Shown: positions 7,252 to 18,900 of the stretch, in pieces
How positions within the stretch are numbered: the first letter of the stretch is position 1
How the letters are laid out: each line of letters opens with the position of its first letter
Source of the DNA: a virus
Strand: one strand, 5' to 3'
IMG/VR virus record: IMGVR_UViG_3300017917_002560
Span: 1 to 64,000 of that record
DNA length: 64,000 nucleotides
The notes under the pieces: model-generated
Told to the model about the DNA's origin: nothing
What the model saw: only the letters and a program-made list of their open reading frames with translations
The model's database searches: none
Made by a program: the position numbers and the translations under genes

Positions 7252-10200
7252 GCCTGGCTTTCCTGGAAGCTCAACTGAATATCTCCCAACGGACCTGCTT
7301 GTGTAGTCAATGCTGTGATTGTAACAGCAAGAACTTCTGGACCGTTTGGATATGTACCAATGCCAGGTACTGCGCTGGTACCAATCTGTTTAATTCTGTC
7401 AAGTTCCAACGCACCAGTACCAGTGCTGGTAATAGGCACCGCAAACAGTCTTTCACCACCAGTAACTTCAGCCGCAATGGTCAACACTGTTAAATTCAAA
7501 TCGTTCAACGGTGTAGATCCACCCAAGGCGTTGCCAAGAATCTTCAATGTGTCGCCCACAGCATATCCAGTGCCTGGGTTCTGCACTGTGATTGATGTTG
7601 TAGTGGTCGAGTACTGTGTACCAGTAGAGGTTAAACGTACTGTTAAGTTGGCACCAGTTCCTGAACTTGATACCACTGTAGGTGTCAAGTTGGCATAGGT
7701 ACGTGAACCTGAAAATATTGCTTTGGTGCCACTACGTTGGAAACCGCCCGATGTGTTCTGTGGAGCATCTTGTACACCACCAGTTGACACACCACTAAAC
7801 GCAGGAGCAACTGCAAACTGCGTAAAGCTTGGTTGGAAACCACCACCAGCGTTGTTTAATCCAGCCCACACTGTGTTGGCGGTATCAATGTTGTTGGGAT
7901 TCAAAATACCAGTAACTAGATATCGACCAGCTGATGCGTTGATGATTAGCTGATTCAGTGTCAACTGTGAACGGTTAATTAGATCGCGTTGACCTAAATC
8001 ACCAATGATACCGTTTGACACACTGGGGCTCAATCGCATCAAGAATGCCACTTGCTGAGCGCCCACTGTTGTAGGTAAGCCATAGCTGGTACGGTTGTAT
8101 GTAAAGCTAAAGCCTTGGTCGCCATCAAAACCACCGTCCATGATAACCGCACTACCCCAGTGGTTAACTAGTGGCACACAAGTGTTTGAAATCAGTATCA
8201 CACCAGTATTATCTGCATGACTTGCGGCTGCTGGCGATGTGAAGCTTCTACTTGCGCCTTCAACCCATTGAACCAATGTGGCTGCACGTGTGCATCCAGT
8301 CAAATCATTGCCACTCTTGCCAGAGTACTTGATGATCTCACTGTCAATCATTACCCAAACTGGGTAAGTTACACTGGCTGCAGGATAATCAGTTGCATCT
8401 TTAAGAGTGATAGTTGTTTGACTATCTGTGATAGCACCGTCTAACGAACTAATTGCAGTTTCGTTAATGGCTTCGTATCGCCCTGGCAAGTTACCAGAAC
8501 GCATGTAAGCTTCGTTGTTGCGGTTGTTGTTGGGAATCTTATGTGCCATGATAAATCTACCATCTTGGCCACGAACCATGAACTGTGCATAACCAGCACC
8601 GTACCATGAGTATTCAATACCCAACATCTGCATCTTTGTAGTGTCAATGGTAAAGCCGCTGGGGCCAGTGCCATTGAGTTTGTCAATGTTAAAGTTAGTT
8701 TGACGAATGCGCTGTTCAGTTCTCAATGCCATTCTCACACGAGATTGATTGGCAACACCACGGAATGTTGGCACAATAGTCATTCTATTGTTGTCCAACA
8801 CACTGGTAACTGAGTGTGTCATGCCTTTGATAACCACAACATCACCAGCATTGAGCTGATCTTCAAAACGAGATGTGCCGTCACCAGTCACAAGGTTGCT
8901 ACCAACCCCTACGCTAACCAAACCAGCCAACTGTGCAGTACTGCTTCGTTGAACAACGTTCAAACTTTGACCGTCGTGTTCCCAGAACAATCCGTTTTGG
9001 TCGTCAAAGATACCAGCTCGGATACTTGATCCGTGCCAACTAGAAACGTTGATTCTTGGCTGTTGTCCCAGCACCGGAGTGGCACTGTCCAGCGTATTTT
9101 GTGCCTGCACTGTAAATGCAACATCACTTACAACAGTGGTCACAACATAATCATTGTCATTGTAGCCGCCTGTGGTAACGCCGCTTAGGTCAATGGTTGC
9201 TCCAGGATTCAACCCATGTTCTATGTCTGTAGTAATTGTGATATTACTGTTAGGAGCAGTACCGTCGGCACTCATTGCAACTACGTCAAATGTTGGCTTT
9301 AACATAGTGCCCGATGTAAACAGAATACCTTTACCAGATTGGTAGCGGAAATACTTTTTGGTCTGACGTGTTGCGGCTGCACCACGTGTAGGCGAACCTG
9401 GTCCCATGATAACACCGCCGTCAAACGGTCTTGGTAAAAATGCCGCATTACTCCGTACGTTAACGGTTTGCACCACTGGACTGGTTACTGCCGCACCTGT
9501 TTTGGCTTGGTATGTAAATGTGTTTGTGGTTGGCACACTGAGGATAAAGAAGCTACCCTCAGCATATACAGCATTTGTACCAGACGCCAACACTACCATG
9601 ATTGGAGTTCCAGGAACAAGACCATGAGCGTAAGTTGTGGTTACTGTAATTGTGCTGGGGTTTGCACCATCACTGACCATTGAAACCACATCCAAGTCAG
9701 CACCTGTGTAAGGGAATGCCTGACGCAAAATTGTGTCTGTTTGATTTAGTGGGAAACCCAGTGCAGTGCTTACACTGCGTCTTGGGTAGTATGCAAAGTT
9801 GTTGGTTTCGGCCAGGTACACCAAACTGACACCTTCGGCGTTGGAAGAGCTGGTATTCTGTGTACTGACATATTCGTCTACTGCCAATGGACTGTCTGTT
9901 ATGTTGACTGCCACAGCAGGAATGTTTGTGTTGTTGCTGGCATTAAACATACCAGTCATACGCACAAACAATGATCCAGATTCTGCATTGGTCAAAGCAG
10001 TGCTGTTGAATTGAGCACGTGCGATAGTTTGCGATCCGTTAACCGATGAGCTAACAGACGAATGCTTTACCAATTCAACGTTGGCGCTGAGTTTTTGTAA
10101 GATTGTTCCTGAAGCAAGAGTGCTTACCGCTGGAATGTTGTACCATCCACGATTTACGTTGATTGTAGTCAAATCAGGAACATCAACAATCTGTGATATT

Positions 10201-11210
10201 TCCATGTCTGACACAACGTACACATTGTTGCCAATTGAAATATTTGCACCGGCGCCGTTGGTGTTGTTTCGACGACGCACTACAGTCAGCGCATTGGTCA
10301 ATACTGATGTAACTGCCATAATTTCGTAAACTCCAGCAGTGTCAGTTTGCACAATGATATACTCACCAGCACTAATGCCTGCGGCAGAAGCGTTGGTTAC
10401 GTTGACTGTTGTGGTTGCTGTGCTAGTAATGTTGGCCACAGCAATGGTTGTACCACCCGATGTTGGTCGTCCAACAATTAGAATATTGTCACCAGCAGTG
10501 AATCCAGTTGTACTGGCCACGGTGAATGTTCTCTCAGCTGAACTGTTGATATTGGCTGTTGTGTAATTTGAGGTAAACGGAGTAACGTTACCTTGAGTTT
10601 GACTGATCAACAATACGTAATCATCTGCTACCCACGGTGCTGTGCCTTGGTTTGCCAATCGAACAGCAGTGTCAACGTTGCTGGAAATAGTGTCAGTACT
10701 GGCGATGTAAGTCAAATATCCGTTGGTGTTGTACACCAGGTCAGCACCAATATCTTCGTAAAAACCAGGAATGTTATTGGTAGTGCTAACGTTCTGCCAC
10801 TTGGTTTGTTGTAGACCATATTCAAAGTCAGCGTCAATCAGTGATTGCGGGTTAGCAACACGACTACGTCCAATTGCGTCTTGTTCAAAATCCCAAGGCT
10901 CGGTTTGAACTGCCTGAGACTCATAATAAATTGCCAAGGCATCGGCAGCATTCATTGAACTAGTATCAAAGTTCAATGTCAGTGTAGTTACGCCAGCATA
11001 GGCATACGGAAAGTTGGCATTGCCACCTTGTCCACTCCAACTCACTGTTCCCCCTAAATTGGGATCGCTGAAATTATAGATACAAGTATTTGTCGTGGTG
11101 TTATATATGGCCAGGAAGTCTTCAAGATTAACTCGACCCTGTACTTCAATTGTTCCTAATCCTGACGTACCTGGTGAAAATACGTAATCATAAATTCTGC
11201 TTCTTGCCAT
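7248..11210 (-). CDS. Large virion structural protein, adhesin/fibre-associated (1320 aa)
   Basis: A 1320-aa, Thr/Ser/Asn/Gly-rich, mostly beta-structured protein. The N-terminus (IEVQGRVNLEDFLAIYNTT, IYNFSDPNLGGTV, YAYAGVTTL) and the NPQSLIDADFEYGLQQTKWQ element are shared by large virion proteins of cyanophages and related aquatic T4-like phages. The second half carries a NHWGSAVIMDGGFDGDQGF segment and an LTLNQLIINASAGRYLVTG region, also typical. I infer a role in the distal tail or fibre apparatus; the exact position in the virion is unknown. GGAG stands 10 nt before the ATG. It is the last gene of the leftward adhesin block. Confidence 0.7.
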   Translation of the reverse strand: MARSRIYDYVFSPGTSGLGTIEVQGRVNLEDFLAIYNTTTNTCIYNFSDPNLGGTVSWSGQGGNANFPYAYAGVTTLTLNFDTSSMNAADALAIYYESQAVQTEPWDFEQDAIGRSRVANPQSLIDADFEYGLQQTKWQNVSTTNNIPGFYEDIGADLVYNTNGYLTYIASTDTISSNVDTAVRLANQGTAPWVADDYVLLISQTQGNVTPFTSNYTTANINSSAERTFTVASTTGFTAGDNILIVGRPTSGGTTIAVANITSTATTTVNVTNASAAGISAGEYIIVQTDTAGVYEIMAVTSVLTNALTVVRRRNNTNGAGANISIGNNVYVVSDMEISQIVDVPDLTTINVNRGWYNIPAVSTLASGTILQKLSANVELVKHSSVSSSVNGSQTIARAQFNSTALTNAESGSLFVRMTGMFNASNNTNIPAVAVNITDSPLAVDEYVSTQNTSSSNAEGVSLVYLAETNNFAYYPRRSVSTALGFPLNQTDTILRQAFPYTGADLDVVSMVSDGANPSTITVTTTYAHGLVPGTPIMVVLASGTNAVYAEGSFFILSVPTTNTFTYQAKTGAAVTSPVVQTVNVRSNAAFLPRPFDGGVIMGPGSPTRGAAATRQTKKYFRYQSGKGILFTSGTMLKPTFDVVAMSADGTAPNSNITITTDIEHGLNPGATIDLSGVTTGGYNDNDYVVTTVVSDVAFTVQAQNTLDSATPVLGQQPRINVSSWHGSSIRAGIFDDQNGLFWEHDGQSLNVVQRSSTAQLAGLVSVGVGSNLVTGDGTSRFEDQLNAGDVVVIKGMTHSVTSVLDNNRMTIVPTFRGVANQSRVRMALRTEQRIRQTNFNIDKLNGTGPSGFTIDTTKMQMLGIEYSWYGAGYAQFMVRGQDGRFIMAHKIPNNNRNNEAYMRSGNLPGRYEAINETAISSLDGAITDSQTTITLKDATDYPAASVTYPVWVMIDSEIIKYSGKSGNDLTGCTRAATLVQWVEGASRSFTSPAAASHADNTGVILISNTCVPLVNHWGSAVIMDGGFDGDQGFSFTYNRTSYGLPTTVGAQQVAFLMRLSPSVSNGIIGDLGQRDLINRSQLTLNQLIINASAGRYLVTGILNPNNIDTANTVWAGLNNAGGGFQPSFTQFAVAPAFSGVSTGGVQDAPQNTSGGFQRSGTKAIFSGSRTYANLTPTVVSSSGTGANLTVRLTSTGTQYSTTTTSITVQNPGTGYAVGDTLKILGNALGGSTPLNDLNLTVLTIAAEVTGGERLFAVPITSTGTGALELDRIKQIGTSAVPGIGTYPNGPEVLAVTITALTTQAGPLGDIQLSFQESQA

Positions 11211-11213
11211 TTG

Positions 11214-11612
11214 TTAAACTCCAAAAATTATTGAATCTGCCAGCAAACGTGCTTTGAGTGTGGTGTTAAATTTGTCATAACTCACACTGGCCGGTGCCAA
11301 TTTACTATTTGTAACTGTCGCATCGCTGGGCGTTCCAGTATATAGTGTGTCGCCCATGATAATACCAAAAAACGTTGTCAAAGGGGCAGGTGGGTTTGCA
11401 AAACTAATTGTTGGTCCTGAAATACTAAAATCAACATCGGGATTCAGCACACTACCGGCCAATACCACCATCATGGCATAAGCAGTGGGCGGCGTGACTG
11501 CTTGCCCGCCCACAGTGATATTAAATGTTGTCAATAACCCGTTGAATTGCGGGGTTAGATCATCCATTTTTCTGTAGTTACCAATTTGCGGTACGTTACC
11601 TACGTATGCCAT
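11214..11612 (-). CDS. Small virion/fibre accessory protein (132 aa)
   Basis: A 132-aa protein beginning MAYVGNVPQIGNYRKMDDLTPQFNG and ending in a TNSKLAPASVSYDKFNTTLK segment, a pattern common in short phage fibre-associated proteins (an N-terminal virion-binding part, then a beta sandwich like 'FNITVGGQAVTP'). Its AAGGA SD overlaps the TAA stop of the upstream fibre gene. Probably it forms a connector or head domain for the fibres; function is inferred from composition and position. Confidence 0.6.
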   Translation of the reverse strand: MAYVGNVPQIGNYRKMDDLTPQFNGLLTTFNITVGGQAVTPPTAYAMMVVLAGSVLNPDVDFSISGPTISFANPPAPLTTFFGIIMGDTLYTGTPSDATVTNSKLAPASVSYDKFNTTLKARLLADSIIFGV

Positions 11613-11621
11613 GTTTTTTCC

Positions 11622-14600
11622 TTAAATTTTACCCACAACAACTTCAATTGTGCCTTCGGTGCCGTTGAAATCGGCTAGAGCTTTACCAATTACACTGCCA
11701 ATGCGTGGATTAGCTTCTGCTCGTGCCATGCCGTAACCAGCTGACACCATCATGTCGCCTTTCTTAACTGGACCTAGTACTCTTGTTGGTACTCTACCAG
11801 TCAACGCAACCACAGCTACATTCTTGCCTTCAAGTCCACTGTTCATGATATAACTTGGATTGGTAGATACCACGCCAGCTACTCTAGTATCACTATCAAT
11901 GTGACTCAATGAAACTTCGGCTGGTCCACCAAATATCAACACAGTGCCCGGTGGATATTCTGCGTCAGCTTCGTAGCACTCTGCCAAGTCAGCGTATTGT
12001 GCTGATGTTGCTTTAGCAAACACAGTGTTAAAGTATCCAGTTGCACTGCCAATGTTACCAACTCCGTTGGCACCAGCATTGACTACGTTGCCCAGTGTTA
12101 CGTTACCAGTTGATACCGATAAACTGCCACCTGTGATTGCACCAGTTACTGCCAAAGATGTCAATGTGCCTAGGCCAGTGATATTAGTCTGACTGGCAGT
12201 TTGTACTAAACCATAATAATTACCGTTGATGTTTAGTGCATCAACGTTGCCGCTGGCACTTAAACGAGCAGTGTTGACGTTGCCGCCTACCACGTTGCCA
12301 GATGCGGAAAGTGTAACACCTTGTACCAACGCCGCACTAATAATGTTACCACCGTTGACGTTACCGCTTGCGCTGATGCTGGTTCCAGTTACTGCCCCAC
12401 CAACAATGGTACCTAATATATTACCACCAGTGATGTTACCTGTGGCACTGATAGATCCACCTGTAGTGATGTTGCCACCAGTTACGTTGCCTGTGGCTGT
12501 AATCAAACCAGCAGTGCGCAAGTTGCCGCCATCAATGTTGCCAGTTACGTTGACTGTTGAACCAGTGTGTGTTGTAGCGTTGACGTTGGCGCCACCCAAT
12601 ATGTTACCACCAGTGATGTTACCTGTAGCACTGATTGTTCCTGCGGTAGAGAAGCTACCGCCTGTCACAGCACCTGTGGCACTGACTTCGCCAGCTGTGG
12701 TAATGTTTCCGCCAACAACGTTGGCTGTAGAAGTTATTGTGCCTGTGGCAGTAATTAAACCAGCAGTTGATATATTCCCGCCAACCACGTTGCCAACTAC
12801 ACTCAATAGTGAAGCTACTCTAACTTGTCCAACGCCGTTTGGTGTTAGAACAATGTTGGCGTTGGCTGCTGTTGTTGCAATATCAAGCTGATTAGTGTCA
12901 TAGATGCCACCAGTAAGGTTCAAACTTGCGCCATTGATGTTGGCCGCTGAAACAACGTTACCAGTTGCTGAAATAATTCCACTGGCAGTGACACCGGCTG
13001 CTGTAACGCCGCCCACGGCTGTAATTAATCCAGTACTAATAATGTTACCGCCAGTGATGTTGCCAGTTGCTGTAATTAGGCCGCTGGCATTGATGTTGGC
13101 CGAAACTACATTGCCACTGGCGCTGAGTGTAGTACCTTGTACCAATGTGGCTGCCAACAAGTTGCCACCGCTGATGTTTGCTGTACCAGTAATAATGTTA
13201 CCAATTGCACTGACCACGCCAGTTGAATTGATATTACCACCAGTGATGTTTGATGTAGTGGCAATCTGTGATATCACGTTGCCGCTTAGGCTCAAACTTG
13301 TACCTAAAAATACTGTGCCAGTGATGTTACCAGTGGCAACAATGTTGGCAGTGGCGCTGAGGTTTGCCGCAGATACTAACTGAGTTGCCAACAAGTTGCC
13401 GCCAGCTACGTTACCGCTAGATGTAATGTTACCTGTGGCAGTAATCAAGCCAGCTGTGTTGACATTACCACCTGTGACGTTGCCAGTGGCGCTGATTGCT
13501 CCACCTGCGCCAATTGCACCTGTTGTAGAAATGTTACCACCAATTACGTTGGCAGTTGCACTGATAGCCCCAACAGCGTTGATAGATCCACCTGTGCTGA
13601 TGTTACCACCAGTGATGTTACCTGTGGCTGTGATTAATCCACTGGTTACAATATTACCACCAGTGACGTTGCCAGTGGCGCTGGAAATTCCAGCGGTCAA
13701 TAAGTTACCACCAGTGACGTTGCCAGTTGCTGAGATTGTCCCAGTTGCCGAAACAGCTCCACCAGTTATGATGTTACCACCTGTGATGTTGCCAGTTACG
13801 CTGGCTAGTCCGCCAACAAAAGCATTGCCTGCTACACCTAATCCACCTGCTGTACGCAATGCACCAGTAGTTGTACTGGTTGATGTTGCTGTACTGGTAA
13901 TGTTTGCGTTACCAGTAATTTGTACGTTGCTTCCGGCTGCTGGATCTAATGTGATATTACCAGCATTGGTTGTAACTGTCAATGCGCTGGTGTCTCTAAT
14001 GCCACCAGTAATGTTTAAGTTACCACCATTAATGTTGCCAGTTGTTGTTATTGTGCCTGTGGTAACAAGATTTGCACCAGTTACGTTGCCTGCGGCGCTG
14101 ACTTGACCAGCTGTTAGTATATCGCTGGTTGCACTCACAACTCCAGCACTGAGTAAATTGCCTCCAGTGATGTTGCCTGTAGCAAACACTGTGTTGGTAG
14201 CAGTAAAGTTATTGCCGTAAACGTCGCCTGCGGCGCTGACAATACCTGCTGTTCGGACGTTGCCGCCAGTTACGTTGCCACCTGCACTGGCTTGACCAGC
14301 TGTGAACACATTACCAGCAGTAATGTTACCAGTAGCAGTAATCAGTCCTGGTGTTTCAATATTACCACCAAACACTCTACCAGTAGCAGATACTTCCCCG
14401 CCACTTAAAATGTTTCCGCCTGATAAGTTACCACTGCTGGTGATGTTGCCAGCGGCACTGATTCTAGTGGCTGCTGACACACCTTGTGTGTTGACGTTAC
14501 CAGCAGATATGATGTTACCACTGGCGCTGATAAATCCTGTTACGTCAACACTGACTGAAGTAACGTTGGCTACTTGTGCCCCAGCAACATTCATTACAAT

Positions 14601-15620
14601 GTTACCGTTGGGGCTAGGGATTATTACCTTGCTACCGCTGTTGAAGATTTGTGTTGGGTCGCCTTGGGTGCCAGTTAAGAAAAAGCCGTTACCAACAAAA
14701 TATGTACCAGAAACGTTGCCTGTGGCGCTGAGATTGGCTAGCACCAAGTCATTGTATTGGAAGCTAGGGTCTGTGGTATCAACAGTGGTTGTTGGACGTG
14801 CTGTTAAGTTTCCAAATAGTTTGTATCGTTGATCAGTGATGTCTCGGAAATAACCAGTGTAACGAGTTTGATCAGTAAAGTATTCAGCAATGACACCCAT
14901 GTCATAAGTGTCACCAGGGTTGGCATTGGCCAAGAAAATAAACGGATCATTGACTTCCAAACTGTCAGTACCAGTTGTAGTAAATGTTCCGTTAACTGTA
15001 AAATCGCCCACGCAAGTGATGTCACCGCCAACGTTTAGGTTGCCAATAATGCCTGCACCGCCACCAATTTGCAATGCACCAGTTGCAACACTGGTACTCT
15101 GTGTGGTATTTGTGGTTTTTATTAATCCGTTGCCATTAATGTTGCCAGCAACGCCAATACCGCCTTGAACTGTAACGGCACCGGTTGTTACGTTGGTTGA
15201 CTGCGCTTGTCCGTTAAATGTAGCACGGTTAGCACCACCCACTGTGGCCACCATTGTTGTGGCATTAGCCCAGTAAAAACCTGTGTTGTTGGCTGCAACT
15301 GAAACAATACCAGGTGCGCCTACTGTACCAGCTTGGAAAACTGTGGCTGTTAAATCAAGACTGTTTAGCGCACCAGCTCTGAATGTAACAGCAATATTAT
15401 CGCTGCCACTGCCTGGTACGGTATTAAACAACAATGTTGTATTGTTGGCAGTGTAGTCAACAAATGGTACTTGTAACGTTCCATCAACAATTACGTCAAT
15501 GTCTGATGCCGAAGCAATAGATCTTGACAGTGTAAATTGAATGGTAAGGGCGTCCCCGCTGAAAAAATCAGTACTGGTATTCAGTAACGGGGTATTGGGG
15601 TCAAGACCTAGGTAGCTCAT
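11622..15620 (-). CDS. Repetitive tail fibre protein with C-terminal chaperone-like domain (1332 aa)
   Basis: Residues 1-110 form a non-repetitive N-terminal domain (MSYLGLDPNTPLLNTSTDFF) probably attaching to the virion. A spacer follows, then about 800 residues of a 17-residue repeat with consensus GN(I/V)xGGNIxTAGxVSAT, expected to form a long trimeric beta-structured shaft. The last 140 residues (AQYADLAECYEADAEYPPGT, DTRVAGVVSTNPSYIMN, then GRVPTRVLGPVKKGD) match a C-terminal domain found on many aquatic phage fibres and resembling autoproteolytic Peptidase_G2-type fibre domains; cleavage is an inference. The ATG overlaps the TAA of the preceding gene (TAATG). Confidence 0.8.
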   Translation of the reverse strand: MSYLGLDPNTPLLNTSTDFFSGDALTIQFTLSRSIASASDIDVIVDGTLQVPFVDYTANNTTLLFNTVPGSGSDNIAVTFRAGALNSLDLTATVFQAGTVGAPGIVSVAANNTGFYWANATTMVATVGGANRATFNGQAQSTNVTTGAVTVQGGIGVAGNINGNGLIKTTNTTQSTSVATGALQIGGGAGIIGNLNVGGDITCVGDFTVNGTFTTTGTDSLEVNDPFIFLANANPGDTYDMGVIAEYFTDQTRYTGYFRDITDQRYKLFGNLTARPTTTVDTTDPSFQYNDLVLANLSATGNVSGTYFVGNGFFLTGTQGDPTQIFNSGSKVIIPSPNGNIVMNVAGAQVANVTSVSVDVTGFISASGNIISAGNVNTQGVSAATRISAAGNITSSGNLSGGNILSGGEVSATGRVFGGNIETPGLITATGNITAGNVFTAGQASAGGNVTGGNVRTAGIVSAAGDVYGNNFTATNTVFATGNITGGNLLSAGVVSATSDILTAGQVSAAGNVTGANLVTTGTITTTGNINGGNLNITGGIRDTSALTVTTNAGNITLDPAAGSNVQITGNANITSTATSTSTTTGALRTAGGLGVAGNAFVGGLASVTGNITGGNIITGGAVSATGTISATGNVTGGNLLTAGISSATGNVTGGNIVTSGLITATGNITGGNISTGGSINAVGAISATANVIGGNISTTGAIGAGGAISATGNVTGGNVNTAGLITATGNITSSGNVAGGNLLATQLVSAANLSATANIVATGNITGTVFLGTSLSLSGNVISQIATTSNITGGNINSTGVVSAIGNIITGTANISGGNLLAATLVQGTTLSASGNVVSANINASGLITATGNITGGNIISTGLITAVGGVTAAGVTASGIISATGNVVSAANINGASLNLTGGIYDTNQLDIATTAANANIVLTPNGVGQVRVASLLSVVGNVVGGNISTAGLITATGTITSTANVVGGNITTAGEVSATGAVTGGSFSTAGTISATGNITGGNILGGANVNATTHTGSTVNVTGNIDGGNLRTAGLITATGNVTGGNITTGGSISATGNITGGNILGTIVGGAVTGTSISASGNVNGGNIISAALVQGVTLSASGNVVGGNVNTARLSASGNVDALNINGNYYGLVQTASQTNITGLGTLTSLAVTGAITGGSLSVSTGNVTLGNVVNAGANGVGNIGSATGYFNTVFAKATSAQYADLAECYEADAEYPPGTVLIFGGPAEVSLSHIDSDTRVAGVVSTNPSYIMNSGLEGKNVAVVALTGRVPTRVLGPVKKGDMMVSAGYGMARAEANPRIGSVIGKALADFNGTEGTIEVVVGKI

Positions 15621-15952
15621 TAGGTGATTTCCATGATACTCATAACAACATCAACACTGGATGCGGCACTGCTTTGGACATAAATTTTGTCGCCAGTTTC
15701 TAACACTACTTTTTGATCTCCACCAACTACTACCAAGCTTGATCCTGAACTAATTGGAGCTGTAGTTAGCAAACTGGTATTGGCTGATCCATCATTGATA
15801 AACACGTTTGCGCTCACAGTTGAGCCCAAAATGTTTGTCACAGTCAATCCAATTATGACAGAGGTTGCGCCAGCACCCACTGTGTAGCTTCCTACTATAG
15901 TGGGTGTTGTTCCTACTGATCTGCTGAGTTTTCTTTTAAACGTATTTGCCAT
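15620..15952 (-). CDS. Small virion protein (110 aa)
   Basis: A 110-aa beta-rich protein, MANTFKRKLSRSVGTTPTIV, with strands separated by Gly/Ser/Val stretches and no Cys. Proteins of this size and start sit beside fibre genes in many cyanophage-like genomes and are usually called virion structural proteins. It lies between two giant fibres, 4 nt downstream of the 2268-aa one and overlapping the next start by one base (TAATG), which suggests one polycistronic late mRNA and a role as fibre cap or connector. Confidence 0.6.
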   Translation of the reverse strand: MANTFKRKLSRSVGTTPTIVGSYTVGAGATSVIIGLTVTNILGSTVSANVFINDGSANTSLLTTAPISSGSSLVVVGGDQKVVLETGDKIYVQSSAASSVDVVMSIMEIT

Positions 15953-15956
15953 TTTA

Positions 15957-18900
15957 TTATCCTAGTGCTATTGCCAATGCCACTGCATCTGCCACTGTTG
16001 CTACCTGAGCACCTGCAATATTTATGGTGCTACTTGCGACGATATTATTGCCAGTGATGTTACCAGTAGCAGTTATATTTCCTGCTGTCAACGCTGTGAT
16101 GTTGGCACTGGTTCCAAGAATGCTGGCTGCTTGAATTCTGCCTGTGACATCTAAATCTCTTGTGCTAACCAAATCTTCTACAAATACATCATTCTGCACA
16201 GTTAAACTAGCAGACATTATTACATCTGGAGTCACAGTTATTGCGGAACTGTCTCCACTGTCAATCAGTGTTGTAAAGATTGGGCCATAAACACCATTGG
16301 TACCTATGACGTTGCCACCGGCCACATTGGCTGTAGATGTTACGTTTCCAGTTGCTGTTACAGCACCAGTTGAAACGTTTCCGCCTGTGATATTACCAGT
16401 TGCTGAAATTATACCTGGTGTATCAAAATTAGCACCAGTTACATTGCCGTTTGCAGTGATCAGTCCAGCTGTTGATACATTGCCACCTATGATGTTGCCA
16501 GTTGCACTGATCAATCCACCAGTGATAATGTTTGCACCGCTGACGTCGCCCAGTGCCGCAACCTTGCCGCTGGAATTAACGTTGCCACCCGAAATGTTGG
16601 CAGTTGCAATAACTTGTCCGCTGGCTACAACATTACCACCACTGACGTTGCCAGTATTGGTCGTAATGTTACCAGTTGCGCTGACAATACCGCCAGTGTT
16701 GATATTACCACCTGTGACGTTGCCAATACCACTGATCTGTGCACCGCTCAGTATGTTACCACCAGAAATGTTTCCAGTGTTGGTCGCAATGTTACCTGCG
16801 GCACTGATTGCACCGCCAACATTGATGTTGGCTGTTGCACCGTTGGTTGCAAATGTGCCAGTGATGCTGAGTGCGTTTGTGGTTTGATCAAATGTAAATC
16901 CGCCACTTTGCCCAATTATGCCATTGTTGTTGTACAGCACACGGGTGTTGCTACCAGCACCCAAAGTGATGTTACCAGTGATATTACCAATAAAGTTTTG
17001 TGCAATGACGTTTGTAGCACTGATAATGTTACCAGCTGACGAAATCTGAGTGGTTGATATTAAGTTACCACCTGTGATGTTGCCGGTAGCTGTAATTAAT
17101 CCACCTGTGCCGATGTTGCCACCAGAAATGTTGCCACCAGCATCAATCAAACCAACTACACTGAGTAACCCGCTGGTGTTGATGTTACCACCAACAACGT
17201 TTCCAATTGCACTGACCAATCCTGCTGTATTGACGTTGCCACCAATTATGTTACCTGTGGCACTGACAGCACCAGCAGTACTCAAACCGCCAACAGTGGC
17301 TGTTCCAGTTGCTGATACTGCGCCCCCAGTGTTGATGTTACCACCAACCAAATTACCAGTGGCACTGACTTGACCAGTTGACAACAAGTTGGCACCAGTT
17401 ATGTTGGCACCAGTGATTGAACCAGTTGCTGTGATCAGTCCAACGGTTACAACGTTACCACCTACAACGTTACCAGTTGCACTTACAGTGCTTGCGGCAA
17501 CTATGCCAGTGTTTAAGTTTCCGCTGTCAACGTTGCCAGCAACGCTGATCAGGCCTGGTGACAGTATGTTACCGCCTGCAATGTTACCGGTTACATTGAA
17601 TGCACTGACTACGTTGCCACTTAGACTCAAACCAACAGCGTTTAGATTACCGCCTGTGATGTTACCAGTTGCAACAACAGTGCCTGGGGTTGTGATACCA
17701 CTGGCAGCCACTGCGCCAGTTACGTTAAGCGAGCTTACTACGTTGCCGCTTAGGCTCAATCCAACAGCATTTAAGTTACCACCAAATATGTTTCCAACTG
17801 CGCTGACAATACCAGTTGTGGCAATGTTTCCACCTGCAATGTTTCCAGTGTTTAGTAAATCGCCATTGTTGATAACATTACCAGCAGTGATGTTGCCTGC
17901 GGCTGAAACAGCACCGGCTGTGGTGATGTTGCCACCTGTAACATTGGCTGCTGATGTAATTGTTCCTGTTGCTGTAATTAATCCAGCTGTGTTGATGTTG
18001 CCGCCAACTACGTTTGCTGTTGCAGAAAGTGTTGTGACATTTACTGCTGTGGCATCAACGTTTCCTGCTGTAGTAATATTACCACCAACTAGGTTACCAG
18101 TGGCGCTGACTAGGCCAGCTGTGTTGACATTACCACCAACTAGGTTACCAGTGGCGCTGACTTCGCCAGCAGTAGTTAAGTTACCACCAACAACGTTTGC
18201 TGTGGCACTAACTAGTCCTGCTGTGTTAATGTTACCACCAACAACGTTGGCTGTAGCACTGATTACTCCAGTTGCCGAAACTGCACCACCAGTTACAATG
18301 TTACCACCAGTGACATTGCCAGAAACACTTACAACTGAGCTGTTTAACGTGCCAACTACGAATGTACCATACTGATTTACTGTAACAATGTCATTGGCAA
18401 TTGATACGTCAATTGCGGCAATTATGCTGTTGGCGCCATTGTCGTAACCAATAAACGCAGACTTTTCTGCGCCATCATAATACCAAAGTTGTTCGCCGCG
18501 ATCTTTGCCGTCATTTGTGATCAACGGAGCATTGTTTGGCCCACGGCCAATACCAATTATGGGATCTTCAACGTGCAGGCTGTTGATGTTGATGTAGCTG
18601 GTATTGCCGTTTACAATCAAATCGCCACCAACAATGACATTGCCTGTTGTGGTCATTGTACCAGCTGTAATTTCACCTGTGGTGTTGACGTTTCCGCCTA
18701 TGACATTGGCCACTGCGCTGACTGCGCCCAAACTATTGATGTTACCAGTTGTGATGTTACCAGTTACACTCAAACTGGCCAATGTTCCAATACCTGTGGC
18801 TTGTACGCCAGTTAGTAAACTACCATTACCAATGTAGTAGCTGGCTGAAATATTGCCAACTGCTGTGATTTCGCCTGGTGTCAGTACATTGCCACCAGTG